NCBI GenBank assembly: GCA_021014325.1
Contig: CM037471.1
Location: 19,426,818 to 19,490,817, forward strand
Direction: 5' to 3'
DNA from: Plazaster borealis
Lineage: Eukaryota; Echinodermata; Asteroidea; Forcipulatida; Labidiasteridae
Length of the DNA: 64,000 nucleotides
The position numbers were made by a program, and so were the translations under genes. Of this stretch, positions 42,501-54,564 are shown one piece after another. Position 1 is the stretch's first letter. The number at the start of each line of letters is the position of its first letter. The notes beneath the pieces are model-generated. The model ran no database searches and was not told the origin of the DNA. It was given only the letters and a program-made list of their open reading frames with translations.

Positions 42501-45500
42501 CAGAGTTTGATATAAATTTTGTTTCTCTAGCAGGCTTAGTTCAGGAGTTATTGTCAAACATAGCGCAGAATTTGTTTCAAACCGATATTCGGCAGGTATT
42601 TATGTCTTGCATGTGTACGTGTACATACGTAGCCCCCAGTTGGTGGCGGTAGTAACCCTACTCCCTGGCCGCTCGCCTCGCCTACAAAATGGTCACAGAA
42701 ACGAAACTAGGACGAGAAGAGAGCCCTTGAGATAGGCTTTCCAATGGTATAAAACTTGTGCAAATCCTGCATTATTCTGAGGGTGATTTGGCCGTGCTTA
42801 CTTTGTGTTTCTCTCTTTGACTGCTTTGTGCACCAAAATCCCATTGAACATGCTTCTGGGGAGCATTCTCAGTACCCCCTTTGCTGGTCGTTTCCGGTAT
42901 GGAGATGGCACTAGGCGGCCATAAAATGTTGATTTTCGGATTCAGGGATATGAGAGGCAGAGTTTGATATAAATTTTGTTTCTCTAGCAGGCTTAGTTCA
43001 GGAGTTATTGTCAAACATAGCGCAGAATTTGTTTCAAACCGATATTCGGCAGGTATTTATGTCTTGCATGTGTACGTGTACATACGTAGCCCCCAGTTGG
43101 TGGCGGTAGTAACCCTACTCCCTGGCCGCTCGCCTCGCCTACAAAATGGTCACAGAAACGAAACTAGGACGAGAAGAGAGCCCTTGAGATAGGCTTTCCA
43201 ATGGTATAAAACTTGTGCAAATCCTGCATTATTCTGAGGGTGATTTGGCCGTGCTTACTTTGTGTTTCTCTCTTTGACTGCTTTGTGCACCAAAATCCCA
43301 TTGAACATGCTTCTGGGGAGCATTCTGAGTACCCCCTTTGCTGGTCGTTTCCGGTATGGAGATGGCACTAGGCGGCCATAAAATGTTGATTTTCGGATTC
43401 AGGGATATGAGAGGCAGAGTTTGATATAAATTTTGTTTCTCTAGCAGGCTTAGTTCAGGAGTTATTGTCAAACATAGCGCAGAATTTGTTTCAAACCGAT
43501 ATTCGGCAGGTATTTATGTCTTGCATGTGTACGTGTACATACGTAGCCCCAGTTGGTGGCGGTAGTAACCCTACTCCCTGGCCGCTCGCCTCGCCTACAA
43601 AATGGTCACAGAAACGAAACTAGGACGAGAAGAGAGCCCTTGAGATAGGCTTTCCAATGGTATAAAACTTGTGCAAATCCTGCATTATTCTGAGGGTGAT
43701 TTGGCCGTGCTTACTTTGTGTTTCTCTCTTTGACTGCTTTGTGCACCAAAATCCCATTGAACATGCTTCTGGGGAGCATTCTGAGTACCCCCGCTTGCTG
43801 GTCGTTTCCGGTATGGAGATGGCACTAGGCGGCCATAAAATGTTGATTTTCGGATTCAGGGATATGAGAGGCAGAGTTTGATATAAATTTTGTTTCTCTA
43901 GCAGGCTTAGTTCAGGAGTTATTGTCAAACATAGCGCAGAATTTGTTTCAAACCGATATTCGGCAGGTATTTATGTCTTGCATGTGTACGTGTACATACG
44001 TAGCCCCCAGTTGGTGGCGGTAGTAACCCTACTCCCTGGCCGCTCGCCTCGCCTACAAAATGGTCACAGAAACGAAACTAGGACGAGAAGAGAGCCCTTG
44101 AGATAGGCTTTCCAATGGTATAAAACTTGTGCAAATCCTGCATTATTCTGAGGGTGATTTGGCCGTGCTTACTTTGTGTTTCTCTCTTTGACTGCTTTGT
44201 GCACCAAAATCCCATTGAACATGCTTCTGGGGAGCATTCTGAGTACCCCCCCCCTTACTGGTCGTTTCCGGTATGGAGATGGCACTAGGCGGCCATAAAA
44301 TGTTGATTTTCGGATTCAGGGATATGAGAGGCAGAGTTTGATATAAATTTTGTTTCTCTAGCAGGCTTAGTTCAGGAGTTATTGTCAAACATAGCGCAGA
44401 ATTTGTTTCAAACCGATATTCGGCAGGTATTTATGTCTTGCATGTGTACGTGTACATACGTAGCCCCCAGTTGGTGGCGGTAGTAACCCTACTCCCTGGC
44501 CGCTCGCCTCGCCTACAAAATGGTCACAGAAACGAAACTAGGACGAGAAGAGAGCCCTTGAGATAGGCTTTCCAATGGTATAAAACTTGTGCAAATCCTG
44601 CATTATTCTGAGGGTGATTTGGCCGTGCTTACTTTGTGTTTCTCTCTTTGACTGCTTTGTGCACCAAAATCCCATTGAACATGCTTCTGGGGAGCATTCT
44701 GAGTACCCCCGCTTGCTGGTCGTTTCCGGTATGGAGATGGCACTAGGCGGCCATAAAATGTTGATTTTCGGATTCAGGGATATGAGAGGCAGAGTTTGAT
44801 ATAAATTTTGTTTCTCTAGCAGGCTTAGTTCAGGAGTTATTGTCAAACATAGCGCAGAATTTGTTTCAAACCGATATTCGGCAGGTATTTATGTCTTGCA
44901 TGTGTACGTGTACATACGTAGCCCCAGTTGGTGGCGGTAGTAACCCTACTCCCTGGCCGCTCGCCTCGCCTACAAAATGGTCACAGAAACGAAACTAGGA
45001 CGAGAAGAGAGCCCTTGAGATAGGCTTTCCAATGGTATAAAACTTGTGCAAATCCTGCATTATTCTGAGGGTGATTTGGCCGTGCTTACTTTGTGTTTCT
45101 CTCTTTGACTGCTTTGTGCACCAAAATCCCATTGAACATGCTTCTGGGGAGCATTCTGAGTACCCCCGCTTGCTGGTCGTTTCCGGTATGGAGATGGCAC
45201 TAGGCGGCCATAAAATGTTGATTTTCGGATTCAGGGATATGAGAGGCAGAGTTTGATATAAATTTTGTTTCTCTAGCAGGCTTAGTTCAGGAGTTATTGT
45301 CAAACATAGCGCAGAATTTGTTTCAAACCGATATTCGGCAGGTATTTATGTCTTGCATGTGTACGTGTACATACGTAGCCCCAGTTGGTGGCGGTAGTAA
45401 CCCTACTCCCTGGCCGCTCGCCTCGCCTACAAAATGGTCACAGAAACGAAACTAGGACGAGAAGAGAGCCCTTGAGATAGGCTTTCCAATGGTATAAAAC

Positions 45501-45920
45501 TTGTGCAAATCCTGCATTATTCTGAGGGTGATTTGGCCGTGCTTACTTTGTGTTTCTCTCTTTGACTGCTTTGTGCACCAAAATCCCATTGAACATGCTT
45601 CTGGGGAGCATTCTGAGTACCTGAGTTCCATAAAATGTTGATTTTCGGATTCAGGGATATGAGAGGCAGAGTTTGATATAAATTTTGTTTCTCTAGCAGG
45701 CTTAGTTCAGGAGTTATTGTCAAACATAGCGCAGAATTTGTTTCAAACCGATATTCGGCAGGTATTTATGTCTTGCATGTGTACGTGTACATACGTAGCC
45801 CCAGTTGGTGGTGGTAGTAACCCTACGTCTTGGCCGCTCGCCTCGCCTACAAAATGGTCACAGAAACGAAACTAGGACGAGAAGAGAGCCCTTGAGATAG
45901 GCTTTCCAATGGTATAAAAC
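45501..45920 (+). repeat. Satellite monomer with deletion and filler
   Basis: This unit is about 420 bp. At 45616-45632 it reads gagtacctgagttccataaaatg: the stretch from the C-run through gcactaggcgg is gone and about 7 foreign bases (tgagttc) sit at the join. Deletion with short filler is a typical end-joining scar. The next junction also has private changes (ggtggtggtagtaaccctacgtcttgg). Confidence 0.8.
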
Positions 45921-48900
45921 TTGTGCAAATCCTGCATTATTCTGAGGGTGATTTGGCCGTGCTTACTTTGTGTTTCTCTCTTTGACTGCTTTGTGCACCA
46001 AAATCCCATTGAACATGCTTCTGGGGAGCATTCTGAGTACCCCCGCTTGCTGGTCGTTTCCGGTATGGAGATGGCACTAGGCGGCCATAAAATGTTGATT
46101 TTCGGATTCAGGGATATGAGAGGCAGAGTTTGATATAAATTTTGTTTCTCTAGCAGGCTTAGTTCAGGAGTTATTGTCAAACATAGCGCAGAATTTGTTT
46201 CAAACCGATATTCGGCAGGTATTTATGTCTTGCATGTGTACGTGTACATACGTAGCCCCAGTTGGTGGCGGTAGTAACCCTACTCCCTGGCCGCTCGCCT
46301 CGCCTACAAAATGGTCACAGAAACGAAACTAGGACGAGAAGAGAGCCCTTGAGATAGGCTTTCCAATGGTATAAAACTTGTGCAAATCCTGCATTATTCT
46401 GAGGGTGATTTGGCCGTGCTTACTTTGTGTTTCTCTCTTTGACTGCTTTGTGCACCAAAATCCCATTGAACATGCTTCTGGGGAGCATTCTGAGTACCCC
46501 CGCTTGCTGGTCGTTTCCGGTATGGAGATGGCACTAGGCGGCCATAAAATGTTGATTTTCGGATTCAGGGATATGAGAGGCAGAGTTTGATATAAATTTT
46601 GTTTCTCTAGCAGGCTTAGTTCAGGAGTTATTGTCAAACATAGCGCAGAATTTGTTTCAAACCGATATTCGGCAGGTATTTATGTCTTGCATGTGTACGT
46701 GTACATACGTAGCCCCAGTTGGTGGCGGTAGTAACCCTACTCCCTGGCCGCTCGCCTCGCCTACAAAATGGTCACAGAAACGAAACTAGGACGAGAAGAG
46801 AGCCCTTGAGATAGGCTTTCCAATGGTATAAAACTTGTGCAAATCCTGCATTATTCTGAGGGTGATTTGGCCGTGCTTACTTTGTGTTTCTATCTTTGAC
46901 TGCTTTGTGCACCAAAATCCCATTGAACATGCTTCTGGGGAGTATTCTGAGTACCCCCTTTGCTGGTCATTTCCGGTATGGAGATGGCACTAGGCGGCCA
47001 TAAAATGTTGATTTTCGGATTTAGGGATATGAGAGGCAGAGTTTGATATAAATTTTGTTTCTCTAGCAGGCTTAGTTCAGGAGTTATTGTCAAACATAGC
47101 GCAGAATTTGTTTCAAACCGATATTCGGCAGGTATTTATGTCTTGCATGTGTACGTGTACATACGTAGCCCCCAGTTGGTGGCGGTAGTAACCCTACTCC
47201 CTGGCCGCTCGCCTCGCCTACAAAATGGTCACAGAAACGAAACTAGGACGAGAAGAGAGCCCTTGAGATAGGCTTTCCAATGGTATAAAACTTGTGCAAA
47301 TCCTGCATTATTCTGAGGGTGATTTGGCCGTGCTTACTTTGTGTTTCTCTCTTTGACTGCTTTGTGCACCAAAATCCCATTGAACATGCTTCTGGGGAGC
47401 ATTCTGAGTACCCCCGCTTGCTGGTCGTTTCCGGTATGGAGATGGCACTAGGCGGCCATAAAATGTTGATTTTCGGATTCAGGGATATGAGAGGCAGAGT
47501 TTGATATAAATTTTGTTTCTCTAGCAGGCTTAGTTCAGGAGTTATTGTCAAACATAGCGCAGAATTTGTTTCAAACCGATATTCGGCAGGTATTTATGTC
47601 TTGCATGTGTACGTGTACATACGTAGCCCCCAGTTGGTGGCGGTAGTAACCCTACTCCCTGGCCGCTCGCCTCGCCTACAAAATGGTCAGAGAAACGAAA
47701 CTAGGACGAGAAGAGAGCCCTTGAGATAGGCTTTCCAATGGTATAAAACTTGTGCAAATCCTGCTATATTCTGAGGGTGATTTGGCCGTGCTTACTTTGT
47801 GTTTCTCTCTTTGACTGCTTTGTGCACCAAAATCCCATTGAACATGCTTCTGGGGAGCATTCTGAGTACCCCCGCTTGCTGGTCGTTTCCGGTATGGAGA
47901 TGGCACTAGGCGGCCATAAAATGTTGATTTTCGGATTCAGGGATATGAGAGGCAGAGTTTGATATAAATTTTGTTTCTCTAGCAGGCTTAGTTCAGGAGT
48001 TATTGTCAAACATAGCGCAGAATTTGTTTCAAACCGATATTCGGCAGGTATTTATGTCTTGCATGTGTACGTGTACATACGTAGCCCCCAGTTGGTGGCG
48101 GTAGTAACCCTACTCCCTGGCCGCTCGCCTCGCCTACAAAATGGTCACAGAAACGAAACTAGGACGAGAAGAGAGCCCTTGAGATAGGCTTTCCAATGGT
48201 ATAAAACTTGTGCAAATCCTGCATTATTCTGAGGGTGATTTGGCCGTGCTTACTTTGTGTTTCTCTCTTTGACTGCTTTGTGCACCAAAATCCCATTGAA
48301 CATGCTTCTGGGGAGCATTCTGAGTACCCCCGCTTGCTGGTCGTTTCCGGTATGGAGATGGCACTAGGCGGCCATAAAATGTTGATTTTCGGATTCAGGG
48401 ATATGAGAGGCAGAGTTTGATATAAATTTTGTTTCTCTAGCAGGCTTAGTTCAGGAGTTATTGTCAAACATAGCGCAGAATTTGTTTCAAACCGATATTC
48501 GGCAGGTATTTATGTCTTGCATGTGTACGTGTACATACGTAGCCCCAGTTGGTGGCGGTAGTAACCCTACTCCCTGGCCGCTCGCCTCGCCTACAAAATG
48601 GTCACAGAAACGAAACTAGGACGAGAAGAGAGCCCTTGAGATAGGCTTTCCAATGGTATAAAACTTGTGCAAATCCTGCATTATTCTGAGGGTGATTTGG
48701 CCGTGCTTACTTTGTGTTTCTCTCTTTGACTGCTTTGTGCACCAAAATCCCATTGAACATGCTTCTGGGGAGCATTCTGAGTACCCCCGCTTGCTGGTCG
48801 TTTCCGGTATGGAGATGGCACTAGGCGGCCATAAAATGTTGATTTTCGGATTCAGGGATATGAGAGGCAGAGTTTGATATAAATTTTGTTTCTCTAGCAG

Positions 48901-51900
48901 GCTTAGTTCAGGAGTTATTGTCAAACATAGCGCAGAATTTGTTTCAAACCGATATTCGGCAGGTATTTATGTCTTGCATGTGTACGTGTACATACGTAGC
49001 CCCCAGTTGGTGGCGGTAGTAACCCTACTCCCTGGCCGCTCGCCTCGCCTACAAAATGGTCACAGAAACGAAACTAGGACGAGAAGAGAGCCCTTGAGAT
49101 AGGCTTTCCAATGGTATAAAACTTGTGCAAATCCTGCATTATTCTGAGGGTGATTTGGCCGTGCTTACTTTGTGTTTCTCTCTTTGACTGCTTTGTGCAC
49201 CAAAATCCCATTGAACATGCTTCTGGGGAGCATTCTGAGTACCCCCGCTTGCTGGTCGTTTCCGGTATGGAGATGGCACTAGGCGGCCATAAAATGTTGA
49301 TTTTCGGATTCAGGGATATGAGAGGCAGAGTTTGATATAAATTTTGTTTCTCTAGCAGGCTTAGTTCAGGAGTTATTGTCAAACATAGCGCAGAATTTGT
49401 TTCAAACCGATATTCGGCAGGTATTTATGTCTTGCATGTGTACGTGTACATACGTAGCCCCAGTTGGTGGCGGTAGTAACCCTACTCCCTGGCCGCTCGC
49501 CTCGCCTACAAAATGGTCACAGAAACGAAACTAGGACGAGAAGAGAGCCCTTGAGATAGGCTTTCCAATGGTATAAAACTTGTGCAAATCCTGCATTATT
49601 CTGAGGGTGATTTGGCCGTGCTTACTTTGTGTTTCTATCTTTGACTGCTTTGTGCACCAAAATCCCATTGAACATGCTTCTGGGGAGTATTCTGAGTACC
49701 CCCTTTGCTGGTCATTTCCGGTATGGAGATGGCACTAGGCGGCCATAAAATGTTGATTTTCGGATTCAGGGATATGAGAGGCAGAGTTTGATATAAATTT
49801 TGTTTCTCTAGCAGGCTTAGTTCAGGAGTTATTGTCAAACATAGCGCAGAATTTGTTTCAAACCGATATTCGGCAGGTATTTATGTCTTGCATGTGTACG
49901 TGTACATACGTAGCCCCAGTTGGTGGTGGTAGCAACCCTACTTCCTGGCCGCTCGCCTCGCCTACAAAATGGTCACAGAAACGAAACTAGGACGAGAAGA
50001 GAGCCCTTGAGATAGGCTTTCCAATGGTATAAAACTTGTGCAAATCCTGCATTATTCTGAGGGTGATTTGGCCGTGCTTACTTTGTGTTTCTCTCTTTGA
50101 CTGCTTTGTGCACCAAAATCCCATTGAACATGCTTCTGGGGAGCATTCTGAGTACCCCCGCTTGCTGGTCGTTTCCGGTATGGAGATGGCACTAGGCGGC
50201 CATAAAATGTTGATTTTCGGATTCAGGGATATGAGAGGCAGAGTTTGATATAAATTTTGTTTCTCTAGCAGGCTTAGTTCAGGAGTTATTGTCAAACATA
50301 GCGCAGAATTTGTTTCAAACCGATATTCGGCAGGTATTTATGTCTTGCATGTGTACGTGTACATACGTAGCCCCCAGTTGGTGGCGGTAGTAACCCTACT
50401 CCCTGGCCGCTCGCCTCGCCTACAAAATGGTCACAGAAACGAAACTAGGACGAGAAGAGAGCCCTTGAGATAGGCTTTCCAATGGTATAAAACTTGTGCA
50501 AATCCTGCATTATTCTGAGGGTGATTTGGCCGTGCTTACTTTGTGTTTCTCTCTTTGACTGCTTTGTGCACCAAAATCCCATTGAACATGCTTCTGGGGA
50601 GCATTCTGAGTACCCCCGCTTGCTGGTCGTTTCCGGTATGGAGATGGCACTAGGCGGCCATAAAATGTTGATTTTCGGATTCAGGGATATGAGAGGCAGA
50701 GTTTGATATAAATTTTGTTTCTCTAGCAGGCTTAGTTCAGGAGTTATTGTCAAACATAGCGCAGAATTTGTTTCAAACCGATATTCGGCAGGTATTTATG
50801 TCTTGCATGTGTACGTGTACATACGTATACCCCAGTTGGTGGCGGTAGTAACCCTACTCCCTGGCCGCTCGCCTCGCCTACAAAATGGTCAGAGAAACGA
50901 AACTAGGACGAGAAGAGAGCCCTTGAGATAGGCTTTCCAATGGTATAAAACTTGTGCAAATCCTGCATTATTCTGAGGGTGATTTGGCCGTGCTTACTTT
51001 GTGTTTCTCTCTTTGACTGCTTTGTGCACAAAAATCCCATTGAACATGCTTCTGGGGAGCATTCTGAGTACCCCCGCTTGCTGGTCGTTTCCGGTATGGA
51101 GATGGCACTAGGCGGCCATAAAATGTTGATTTTCGGATTCAGGGATATGAGAGGCAGAGTTTGATATAAATTTTGTTTCTCTAGCAGGCTTAGTTCAGGA
51201 GTTATTGTCAAACATAGCGCAGAATTTGTTTCAAACCGATATTCGGCAGGTATTTATGTCTTGCATGTGTACGTGTACATACGTAGCCCCCAGTTGGTGG
51301 CGGTAGTAACCCTACTCCTGGCCGCTCGCCTCGCCTACAAAATGGTCACAGAAACGAAACTAGGACGAGAAGAGAGCCCTTGAGATAGGCTTTCCAATGG
51401 TATAAAACTTGTGCAAATCCTGCATTATTCTGAGGGTGATTTGGCCGTGCTTACTTTGTGTTTCTCTCTTTGACTGCTTTGTGCACCAAAATCCCATTGA
51501 ACATGCTTCTGGGAGCATTCTGAGTACCCCCGCTTGCTGGTCGTTTCCGGTATGGAGATGGCACTAGGCGGCCATAAAATGTTGATTTTCGGATTCAGGG
51601 ATATGAGAGGCAGAGTTTGATATAAATTTTGTTTCTCTAGCAGGCTTAGTTCAGGAGTTATTGTCAAACATAGCGCAGAATTTGTTTCAAACCGATATTC
51701 GGCAGGTATTTATGTCTTGCATGTGTACGTGTACATACGTAGCCCCAGTTGGTGGCGGTAGTAACCCTACTCCCTGGCCGCTCGCCTCGCCTACAAAATG
51801 GTCACAGAAACGAAACTAGGACGAGAAGAGAGCCCTTGAGATAGGCTTTCCAATGGTATAAAACTTGTGCAAATCCTGCATTATTCTGAGGGTGATTTGG

Positions 51901-52534
51901 CCGTGCTTACTTTGTGTTTCTCTCTTTGACTGCTTTGTGCACAAAAATCCCATTGAACGTGCTTCTGGGGAGCATTCTGAGTACCCCCGCTTGCTGGTCG
52001 TTTCCGGTATGGAGATGGCACTAGGCGGCCATAAAATGTTGATTTTCGGATTCAGGGATATGAGAGGCAGAGTTTGATATAAATTTTGTTTCTCTAGCAG
52101 GCTTAGTTCAGGAGTTATTGTCAAACATAGCGCAGAATTTGTTTCAAACCGATATTCGGCAGGTATTTATGTCTTGCATGTGTACGTGTACATACGTAGC
52201 CCCCAGTTGGTGGCGGTAGTAACCCTACTCCCTGGCCGCTCGCCTCGCCTACAAAATGGTCACAGAAACGAAACTAGGACGAGAAGAGAGCCCTTGAGAT
52301 AGGCTTTCCAATGGTATAAAACTTGTGCAAATCCTGCATTATTCTGAGGGTGATTTGGCCGTGCTTACTTTGTGTTTCTCTCTTTGACTGCTTTGTGCAC
52401 AAAAATCCCATTGAACATGCTTCTGGGGAGCATTCTGAGTACCCCCGCTTGCTGGTCGTTTCCGGTATCGAGATGGCACTAGGCGGCCATAAAATGTTGA
52501 TTTTTGGATTCAGGGATATGAGAGGGATACGCAC

Positions 52535-52840
52535 CCCAGTTAGTTAATTTGGTGGCGCTAGTAGCCCTACTCCCTGGTGCGGGGAGTTAGTACGCAGCCC
52601 CACTTAGTAAATTCGTTGGCGCTAGTAGCCTCATTCCTTTGCCGCTCGCCTCGCCTACAAAATCGTCACAGGAACGAAACTGAAATCAGTCGAAAGCTCT
52701 CGAGACGGGCTTTCTGACGGTATAAGACTTCTGCAAATCCAACATTACTCTGAAGTTGATTTGTTCGTCCTTAACTTGCGTTTGCCTCTTTGACAGCTCT
52801 GTGTACAAAAATCCCAATGAAGTTGCTCTTAAAGTGTGCA
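52535..52840 (+). repeat. Degenerate right edge of the satellite array
   Basis: The last core unit breaks at gatatgagagg (52528) and joins a diverged copy starting gatacgcacccc. This copy can be followed through the GC-rich block (gccgctcgcctcgcctacaaaat, 52640 on), the gataggctttcc and tataagac blocks and a gctctgtgtacaaaaatccc block, fading out near 52840. The cccagttag...gcgctagtagccctactcc part is present twice (about 52541-52575 and 52597-52632). Both copies contain agttagttaatt or acttagtaaatt where the core has only agttgg, so this end may preserve an older, longer monomer form. Confidence 0.8.
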
Positions 52841-53820
52841 AAGGCCGTCGCTTTCAATCTAGCACTAGCAGCTACAAGTACTACTCAAGTCTTCGTACAG
52901 TCAAAATCATATATGGCAGTTGTGAATCCACATAGTCAGCATAGTTACATTGACAAACTTGAGTCTATCCGTTTTAAAATATAGGTATTGCAAGCAAAGA
53001 TGAGTTGCAAGTTACAGCCAGCCATAATATATCCGTCATGGCCGCAATTCGAAACCACAAGCACGTCCAGCACGTCAGGCCACTTACTTTTTCATTTATA
53101 CCATAGGGGTTTTTTTGCTGACAATTTAATTAAATGAAACTTACACTATAGATGCAATGAGAAATATATTTTGTATATACATGCAAGATCTTTATTTTCC
53201 AATACTAACATGTTTGGTTTAAACAAAAATATAGATTAGATTAAAACGTAGGTATAGTTAATGGATTTTGTTTATAAATGCGTTTTGTTAACAAAATATA
53301 GATTAGTTTAAAACATAAACAAAAAGGTACATTGTAGTTAATTAAAAAAAATACTAAATAAATAAATAAATAATATTGTTTAGCCCTGCGGGAAGACAAG
53401 GGGAGACTCCGGAAGGCACTTTTTTCCTTTTTTTAATTACTGACAATTTTTTGGGCCAATTCCCCTGAAACTACATGTAATCCTCAATGAAACCCTCTAG
53501 TTTGACATTCTAAAGTCACCTTTAACATTGTACAGGTCAGGCATATTTTTGGATAGCTCGGGCCGACAGCCCAAGCTTATTCATTTGTGTACAATGTATA
53601 AGCCCATTGTGTTGTGTGCATATCTAATCCCCTTGAGTTTCGCCACTGCCAAGCTAGCAAAGCTCAATGCTATGAGTCATCCTAGTCTAGTGACAGGTTG
53701 TAAATAAACAGAAAGGGGATTGTGTCAACCAAACAATGTTATATACGCGTAACAGAAACTGCCTTCCGTGAGCTCCCTTAGGCTGCTTGTGTAATTTGAA
53801 GGGGGGTGCAACTCGCAGGG
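52841..53820. other. Intergenic spacer, AT-rich, no gene seen
   Basis: No convincing coding region. A 24-bp direct repeat (acaaaaatatagattagatt... and acaaaatatagattagttt..., about 53224 and 53292) is present, as are poly-A and poly-T runs. A short open frame at 52790-52984 starts inside degenerate satellite and shows no recognisable protein. A 78-codon minus-strand frame near 53700-53920 overlaps a hairpin and is also not convincing. Confidence 0.6.
53355..53372. repeat. (TAAA)n microsatellite
   Basis: About four and a half TAAA units within an A-rich tract. Confidence 0.85.
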
Positions 53821-53832
53821 TTAAGACTGTTA

Positions 53833-53869
53833 AACCATGGAGGAAGGAATTATTCCTTCCTCCATGGTT
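53833..53869. repeat. Perfect 18-bp hairpin with a 1-nt loop
   Basis: The arms run 53833-53850 and 53852-53869 around a single T. The core is ccatggaggaaggaat followed by attccttcctccatgg. The near-absence of a loop suggests either the tip of a larger palindromic repeat or a recently formed inverted duplication. It has no T-tract and no neighbouring gene that would make it a terminator. Confidence 0.85.
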
Positions 53870-53938
53870 AAACCACATAACGTGATTTGATAAATAAATA
53901 AATGTGTAGTTAATTTTAAACATCGACTAAAAAAATCC

Positions 53939-53960
53939 ATCAATCAATCAATCAATCAAT
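53939..53960. repeat. (ATCA)n microsatellite
   Basis: Five to six ATCA units directly abut the left arm of the fold-back element that starts at 53961. Confidence 0.85.
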
Positions 53961-54288
53961 ATACACCAATCCTTCACCGATCTTGAACTCTTGGTGGCAG
54001 CAGACAAACTGCGGTGGTACTGCGGTGGTACGACCTTGTTACTTATGTAACTATTATTTATAAACGACCATTATTTACATATAACCATTTATAAATTAAC
54101 TAGTGTAGCCCAGCCCTTAAGCCCATCGATAGGCAGCGCAGTACCACCCAGGTACCACCGCAGTAATTAAGGCGTTTCTGCTGCCACCAAGAGTTCAAGA
54201 TCGGTGAAGGATTGGTGTATGTACGGCTCTGCCACCGCAGTTTGTCTGCTGCCACCAAGAGTTCGAGATCGGTGAAGGATTGGTGTAT
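53961..54288. mobile_element. Fold-back element upstream of PSMA1
   Basis: The left arm (53961-54031) reads atacaccaatccttcaccg, then gaactcttggtggcagcag, then two 12-bp units of actgcggtggta. The right side holds two inverted copies of the first part (54178-54220 and 54231-54288) and an inverted gtaccaccgcag segment (54139-54164). The right arm is therefore duplicated and the left is single. It has no coding capacity and I could not see clear target-site duplications. Its ends begin and finish atacaccaat / attggtgtat. Confidence 0.75.
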
Positions 54289-54564
54289 ACGGCTCTGCGG
54301 GTATTCAGTAACATAGCGCCCTCTTCTGTCAGTTTGAGACCGCCTATAAAAAATAGCCGTCGGCTACCCGCCGATCCTTCAAAAAGATGTTATCAAGTAA
54401 TACAATGATACCAATAGTATTTTAAATTAAATAATAATAATAATTATAATATTAATCCAAAAATGTGTAATATAAGTTTATGTGGAATTATTTGTTACTT
54501 TACTGCAACAATATTTACGTTAATTGGTCAGTGCTTACAACCTTTTCCGACCAGCCTGAAAGTT

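Larger units (their letters stand above)
1..52534 (+). repeat. 458-bp tandem satellite array, about 115 copies
   Basis: Head-to-tail array with a monomer of 457-460 bp, all copies on the same strand. Every monomer repeats the same landmarks: a tataaaacttgtgcaaatcc block, a cactaggcggccataaaatg block, a ttcaaaccgatattcggcag block and a GC-rich ctggccgctcgcctcgcc block. Counting from the first full core copy (about 1166) to the last (52323) gives 113 units, plus two or three degenerate units on the left. Core copies look nearly identical by eye. Most differences are C-run length (gcccc or gccccc, actcc or actccc), one CCCCG/CCGCG site and a 2-bp indel in a TACGTA-rich dyad. Each monomer carries an open frame of about 70 codons on + and about 102 on -, but single-base deletions break these freely among copies, so I see no coding constraint. 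I do not recognise the family. Confidence 0.98.
39143..52534 (+). repeat. Variant-rich right portion of the array
   Basis: This part contains most of the unusual units. A ccctttgctgg subtype occurs at about 41051, 41966, 42886, 43331, 46957 and 49700. An attatgagtaccgcttg subtype occurs at about 40131 and 42411, with one more at 22783. A ctggtctttt unit lies at about 39690, with its only relative near 34242. A ctgggagcattc subtype occurs at about 40575 and 51511. Two units near 46957 and 49700 share a combined signature (tatctttgac, gagtattctg, ggtcatttcc) six monomers apart. The cacaaaaatcc state, also seen at the left edge, returns at 50952, 51865 and 52323. Confidence 0.75.

Noticed and set aside
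1166..52534. Repeated open frames of 70 codons (+) and 102 codons (-) in nearly every monomer
   Set aside because: They recur only because the DNA repeats. Single-base deletions shift the frame in many copies, start codons on + are TTG, and the peptide matches no family I know.
1..52534. CRISPR-like array
   Set aside because: The repeat unit is 458 bp with no short-repeat/spacer alternation and the context is eukaryotic.
1..52534. Regular higher-order repeat of fixed period
   Set aside because: Spacing of the CGCG units is irregular (1 to 9 monomers), so no constant multimer period is visible.
52790..52984. 64-codon open frame at the right array edge
   Set aside because: It begins in degenerate satellite and resembles no protein.
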